Assembly (NCBI GenBank): GCA_035634255.1
Contig: DASQDI010000020.1
Coordinates: 1 to 52,688, forward strand
DNA: 52,688 nt
Origin: DATLMR01 sp035634255
Lineage (GTDB): Bacteria; Acidobacteriota; Blastocatellia; UBA7656
Direction: 5' to 3'
The notes under the pieces were generated by a model. The model made no database searches. It saw nothing but the letters and a program-made list of their open reading frames with translations, and was not told the origin of the DNA. Position numbers and translations under genes: made by a program. Of this stretch, positions 49,562 through 52,688 are shown piece after piece; position 1 is the stretch's first letter; every line of letters starts with the position of its first letter.

Positions 49562-52276
49562 TCAGAATTCCCTGCGGCTGGGAGTCTTAATCTGCATCGA
49601 ATCAGAGCCGCCTGATTTGCCTTCTTCAGAGAGAAGGGCGGCGATCTTCTGGAACTTTAGTTCGTCTACGCCTGGAAGTGTGGAGGGCAGCTCGCCTTCA
49701 TCACCTCCTCTCAATTCCCAGGCGAGGATAATGCCTGCTTTAAGCGATTTCAAAGCATCACCGGCTCCTGTCATAGCCGGTAATTCATGTTTTGTGCGAA
49801 GTCTTTCTCCTATACTGAGATTTCTCGTAGCCTTATCTTTGCTGAAACTCTCCTTGAGATGTTTCTGCGCTCTTGGGTCCATGCCTAGCCACGCCGCTGC
49901 CACACAGGCGCTCAAAAACGTCCGTGCGTGCGATGGATCATAAAATCTATCCTTATCCCTGTCCGCCTTCTCGAAAAGGCTCGCAAGGGATGAGGTAAGT
50001 TCGGAGAGCAGCATCATGAAAGGGGTGTCGTCGGGCCGTCGCTCATCGAAATGGTCGGACAGAGCGATGCCACATAACCAGGTGGCGAAACAGTGGTTGC
50101 CGATTTGTCCCTCAGAGACGCTCCACTCCGAGAAATACCCTTTGTTGAGGTGACTTTTCTTATTGGAATAAGCATTCGCGTCGGGATCAGCCCTTCTGCG
50201 TTTCCAGTGCTCCAGGAGTATATCGAAGCGCCCGCGAAAGATCTCTACGGCTTCCGATTTTTTCTCCGCATCGCGGTAAATATGCGCCCATGAAACGACG
50301 GGGAATGGGTCATAAGGTTCTACATCTGCCAGAACCTCCGCCAACGTTAGCGCCATTTCCAGTTGGCCCTGCTCGAAGAAATAGCGCGGCAGGTTGTTCC
50401 ACGGATCAATCTCAAAGCCGTCGATCTCGTTATGCGGGGGAAGAAAAGCCAGGCGTGCCGCACGTATAAGTTCGGGATAAATCCCCTGCTTGTTTCCCGG
50501 GTAGAATCTGCTCGGGGACTTCTCGGCCAGGATTCTCTTGGCAACTTCGGCGATGCGGCGATGGCGCACCATCACGAAGTAGCCAGACTTGGAGGTCGCA
50601 GCCTCGTCGGCCAGAGGTGTAATTATTGCCTCTTCGAGATAGTCTAATGAGCATGAAAGCGCTCGCGCGAGAATCGGTTTGGAAAGTAGAACCGGCTTAG
50701 GAAAATTCCGGCGATTATCGGGCAGCCCTTTGGCGATTTTAGCGCGCATAGCAGCCATGTCCGCGTGAACCGCCGCTATATAGGCGAATACATGCTGCAA
50801 CGTTCTGCCATCAGGTAGAGTGTATTTTTCAAGCCGCGCTAAAGTATCCTTCACATAACCCTGAAGAACATTGTCATCTGTACGGGCTGAAAGCATCGCT
50901 CCCAGCAAAGGGCCTTCATTCGGATCATTAAGCTCTTCTTCATAAGCCAGGCTTACCAGATGTTGAGCGCGCTCACTTTCAGGGACTTGGGCGAGAATCC
51001 CAAGCCCCTGCGGTCCTATGTCACTCCATTTTTCAATTATAAGCCGGGCATCCTCTATATCCAGTTTCCTGACCGGGACTATGGTGAAATTCTTCTCACC
51101 GAGAGCCCTGCGCCACCGACTGTCGGGCGGAGCCTTCCTCCATTCCCACTCGGTAGTCTGACTCGCCAGCAGGAATTGAATATTAACGTGGGGCTTATCT
51201 TTCAACTGGTCTGCTGTTTCGTACACAGCCTGAGCGATCATCGCGGCGTTATCACAGATGAGCACGAAGCTATCCGACTTATTAAGTAGCTGCCGAATTA
51301 GGGACTGATCGAATGCGCCGTCAGCTTTCTTACGCCAGATGACATGAATGTTGGGATAGTTATCGGTTAAATCAACGGCGACCTGCTGAAGAATCGTGGA
51401 TTTCCCCTCTCCTCCCGGCCCGCGCAACAGCGTGACACACAGCCGCTTCTCGTACGCTGCTTCGCTGATTATACTTTTAATGTCTTTTACCGCCTTGCGT
51501 CTGGCGATGCTGTTCGAGACTACGTACCTCCACCGCGGCTCTTCGCCGTTGAAATAGCTTATTGCGTCTTCCTCCTTAAGCTTGAGGCCCTCCCCCAACT
51601 CGCCGCGCAGCTTGAGCAAATCGAGCTGATCAAGGTATGTCCATTCCTCCTCACGCAGATCAAGCTCCGGTCTTGGCTTTGAAATCACACTCGTCCCTGA
51701 CTCATCTATCTTCCACTTGCGAATAAATTGCAGCAGGTGATTTCGAACGATTTGGCCCAACTCTTCGCCGCGCGGAGTCTTTCGAAACTCCGACCTTTTC
51801 TTGAATGGCCACCAGAACGTTCCTACGCTAAAAAGACCTCGGAACCGGATGATGTGTGGGCGTTGGTCTCGCCGCTCATCTTCGGTAAGGTTGGGAGGTG
51901 TATTCTCACAAAAGTAAAGCAGGAGGATTGGATGGTCGGCGGCTGCCCAGTCTTTGGACGCCTGCTCAAGGACGTGTTCGATGTCTGATACAGGCCCCAA
52001 AGAATCGCTTCCGAATCTCCTCCAAAAAACTCCGATTATTACATCCGGATTATGAGCATGGCGGATTTTCTGAATTAAGAGATGGGGAGATTCTCGGAAA
52101 AAGCCTGGATCAGTACCTTCTACCCACCATGCCACGATCTCAACTTTTCCCTGCCGGTTTTCTGCGAGGGCAACTTGATTTAACTTCTCAACAGCTTCTA
52201 ATAGATCGGCGCGAAGATCACTTGTATCCTGGGCTAGCGCCACAACGATTCTTAGCGTGGTCATATCAGGGCACAT
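49562..52276 (-). CDS. STAND-type NTPase with DUF4062/TIR-like N-terminal domain
   Basis: 904 residues. The N-terminal domain (about 5-185) resembles DUF4062/TIR-like folds (L-R-I-V-V-A-L-A-Q-D-T-S-D-L-R at the start, D-V-I-I-G-V-F-W-R-R-F-G-S near 79-91). A short linker with Y-F-N-G-E-E-P-R-W (about 241) leads to the P-loop NTPase: Walker A G-P-G-G-E-G-K-S-T (286-294) and Walker B F-V-L-I-C-D-N (D342). A helical-repeat C-terminal half (about 500-904) is the likely sensor. This layout is typical of bacterial immune or programmed-death STAND proteins, but the trigger and effector are not known. The DNA is less GC-rich than the rest. GGGAG precedes the ATG. Confidence 0.8.
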   Translation of the reverse strand: MCPDMTTLRIVVALAQDTSDLRADLLEAVEKLNQVALAENRQGKVEIVAWWVEGTDPGFFRESPHLLIQKIRHAHNPDVIIGVFWRRFGSDSLGPVSDIEHVLEQASKDWAAADHPILLLYFCENTPPNLTEDERRDQRPHIIRFRGLFSVGTFWWPFKKRSEFRKTPRGEELGQIVRNHLLQFIRKWKIDESGTSVISKPRPELDLREEEWTYLDQLDLLKLRGELGEGLKLKEEDAISYFNGEEPRWRYVVSNSIARRKAVKDIKSIISEAAYEKRLCVTLLRGPGGEGKSTILQQVAVDLTDNYPNIHVIWRKKADGAFDQSLIRQLLNKSDSFVLICDNAAMIAQAVYETADQLKDKPHVNIQFLLASQTTEWEWRKAPPDSRWRRALGEKNFTIVPVRKLDIEDARLIIEKWSDIGPQGLGILAQVPESERAQHLVSLAYEEELNDPNEGPLLGAMLSARTDDNVLQGYVKDTLARLEKYTLPDGRTLQHVFAYIAAVHADMAAMRAKIAKGLPDNRRNFPKPVLLSKPILARALSCSLDYLEEAIITPLADEAATSKSGYFVMVRHRRIAEVAKRILAEKSPSRFYPGNKQGIYPELIRAARLAFLPPHNEIDGFEIDPWNNLPRYFFEQGQLEMALTLAEVLADVEPYDPFPVVSWAHIYRDAEKKSEAVEIFRGRFDILLEHWKRRRADPDANAYSNKKSHLNKGYFSEWSVSEGQIGNHCFATWLCGIALSDHFDERRPDDTPFMMLLSELTSSLASLFEKADRDKDRFYDPSHARTFLSACVAAAWLGMDPRAQKHLKESFSKDKATRNLSIGERLRTKHELPAMTGAGDALKSLKAGIILAWELRGGDEGELPSTLPGVDELKFQKIAALLSEEGKSGGSDSMQIKTPSRREF

Positions 52277-52311
52277 AAGCGACTCCCGACTGCAACTCGG
52301 CGACGAATTCC

Positions 52312-52688
52312 CTACTGATTCAATTTGAGAGAATCAGTATAATGCCCAGCCTGCGGTAGAGTATATACTGCGTTGGAGCCGCCTTCTATTTTTGAGGCGT
52401 TGCCTGGGTCGGATTCTTTCAGAGAATCTGCCAATGGATTCCCCCCGTCAAGAATTTCATTAACTATCACCATGAACTCATCCCATAAGCGCGGCGCATC
52501 TTCCTTGAATGAGAGAGACCGCATCGAGCTTCCGCTTAAATCTGCCGGCAGAGCAGGGCCCGGCCCTTTATCATAACGTCGCGCGCTCTCGGCGAGCATA
52601 TCCCTGATTTCGGAGAGGCGATCAAGCTGAGAATGAATGAAATTAATTTGACGTATCTCCTTCTCTTGAAGCGCGACCGGTAACATGT
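52312..52688 (-). CDS. Small unknown protein upstream of the STAND gene, edge may be incomplete
   Basis: At least 124 residues, with a charged, probably coiled-coil N-terminal helix (about 5-38) and a short helical middle (W-D-E-F-M-V-I-V-N-E-I-L). An ATG lies at 52686, but the window ends two bases later, so the true start and ribosome site may be beyond it. It ends 35 bp before the STAND gene on the same strand, so the two are probably one operon. No family recognised. Confidence 0.6.
   Translation of the reverse strand, partial: MLPVALQEKEIRQINFIHSQLDRLSEIRDMLAESARRYDKGPGPALPADLSGSSMRSLSFKEDAPRLWDEFMVIVNEILDGGNPLADSLKESDPGNASKIEGGSNAVYTLPQAGHYTDSLKLNQ

Noticed and set aside
1..52688. CRISPR arrays, insertion sequences, tRNA genes
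   Set aside because: No spaced direct repeats, transposase-like proteins or cloverleaf sequences were found anywhere in the window.

Overview
The window is high-GC, densely coded bacterial chromosome. Several features suggest an Acidobacteriota (Blastocatellia-like) genome: an ECF sigma factor translationally coupled to a membrane protein with a DYLWD N-terminus, exported HEAT-like proteins built on an A-I-F-W-L-G-Q motif, two CarD-type proteins, an hpnCDE squalene operon, a fused NuoB-C-D subunit and GTG/TTG starts. This placement is an inference from gene content. No rRNA gene lies inside the window, but the left edge looks like the promoter-leader of an rRNA operon running off the left end.

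Layout. 1-476: tandem near-consensus minus-strand promoters and a boxA-like element (rRNA leader). 477-2563 (minus): ECF sigma factor, membrane anti-sigma-like protein, Spy/CpxP-like protein and exported rhodanese. 2819-8823 (plus): uvrA, a Nudix hydrolase, a DegP-type protease and CarD. 9167-12327 (plus): hpnC-hpnD-hpnE. 12404-17126 (minus): a YjbQ protein, a DsbD protein with an extra TlpA domain, a NosL-like lipoprotein and mnmA. 17311-20564: a CbbQ/NorQ-type ATPase, a small unknown protein, a fumarylacetoacetase-family hydrolase and homoserine dehydrogenase. 20616-23466: hppA with its own promoter, a structured leader and a terminator. 23605-31381 (plus): DedA-family protein, a small membrane protein, cysteine dioxygenase, a two-gene cytoplasmic-facing molybdoenzyme, a TrkA-like protein and a receiver protein. 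31510-32502 (minus): FHA-GGDEF protein. 32735-37026 (plus): ECF sigma, DYLWD membrane protein and two exported HEAT-like proteins. 37195-39834: ribA, three poorly known genes including a zinc-ribbon/CarD-like protein with an apparently leaderless mRNA. 39974-48377 (minus): two ferredoxins, aspA, and nuoI-nuoG-nuoF-nuoE-nuoBCD, the whole peripheral arm of complex I with no membrane subunit. 48711-49544 (minus): a second YjbQ protein and OsmC. 49562-52688 (minus): a STAND-type NTPase with a DUF4062/TIR-like front end, and a small upstream gene, in visibly more AT-rich DNA.

How the genes fit. Most of the window is core metabolism and envelope work: respiration (Nuo, ferredoxins, HppA), sulfur handling (cysteine dioxygenase, molybdoenzyme, rhodanese, MnmA), envelope redox (DsbD-TlpA, NosL) and hopanoid precursor synthesis. 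The best candidates for little-described biology are the sigma/DYLWD/HEAT cassette (32735-37026), the STAND NTPase pair at the right edge (49562-52688), the first sigma/anti-sigma/Spy/rhodanese cassette (477-2563), and the cysteine dioxygenase-molybdoenzyme neighbourhood (24688-29809).
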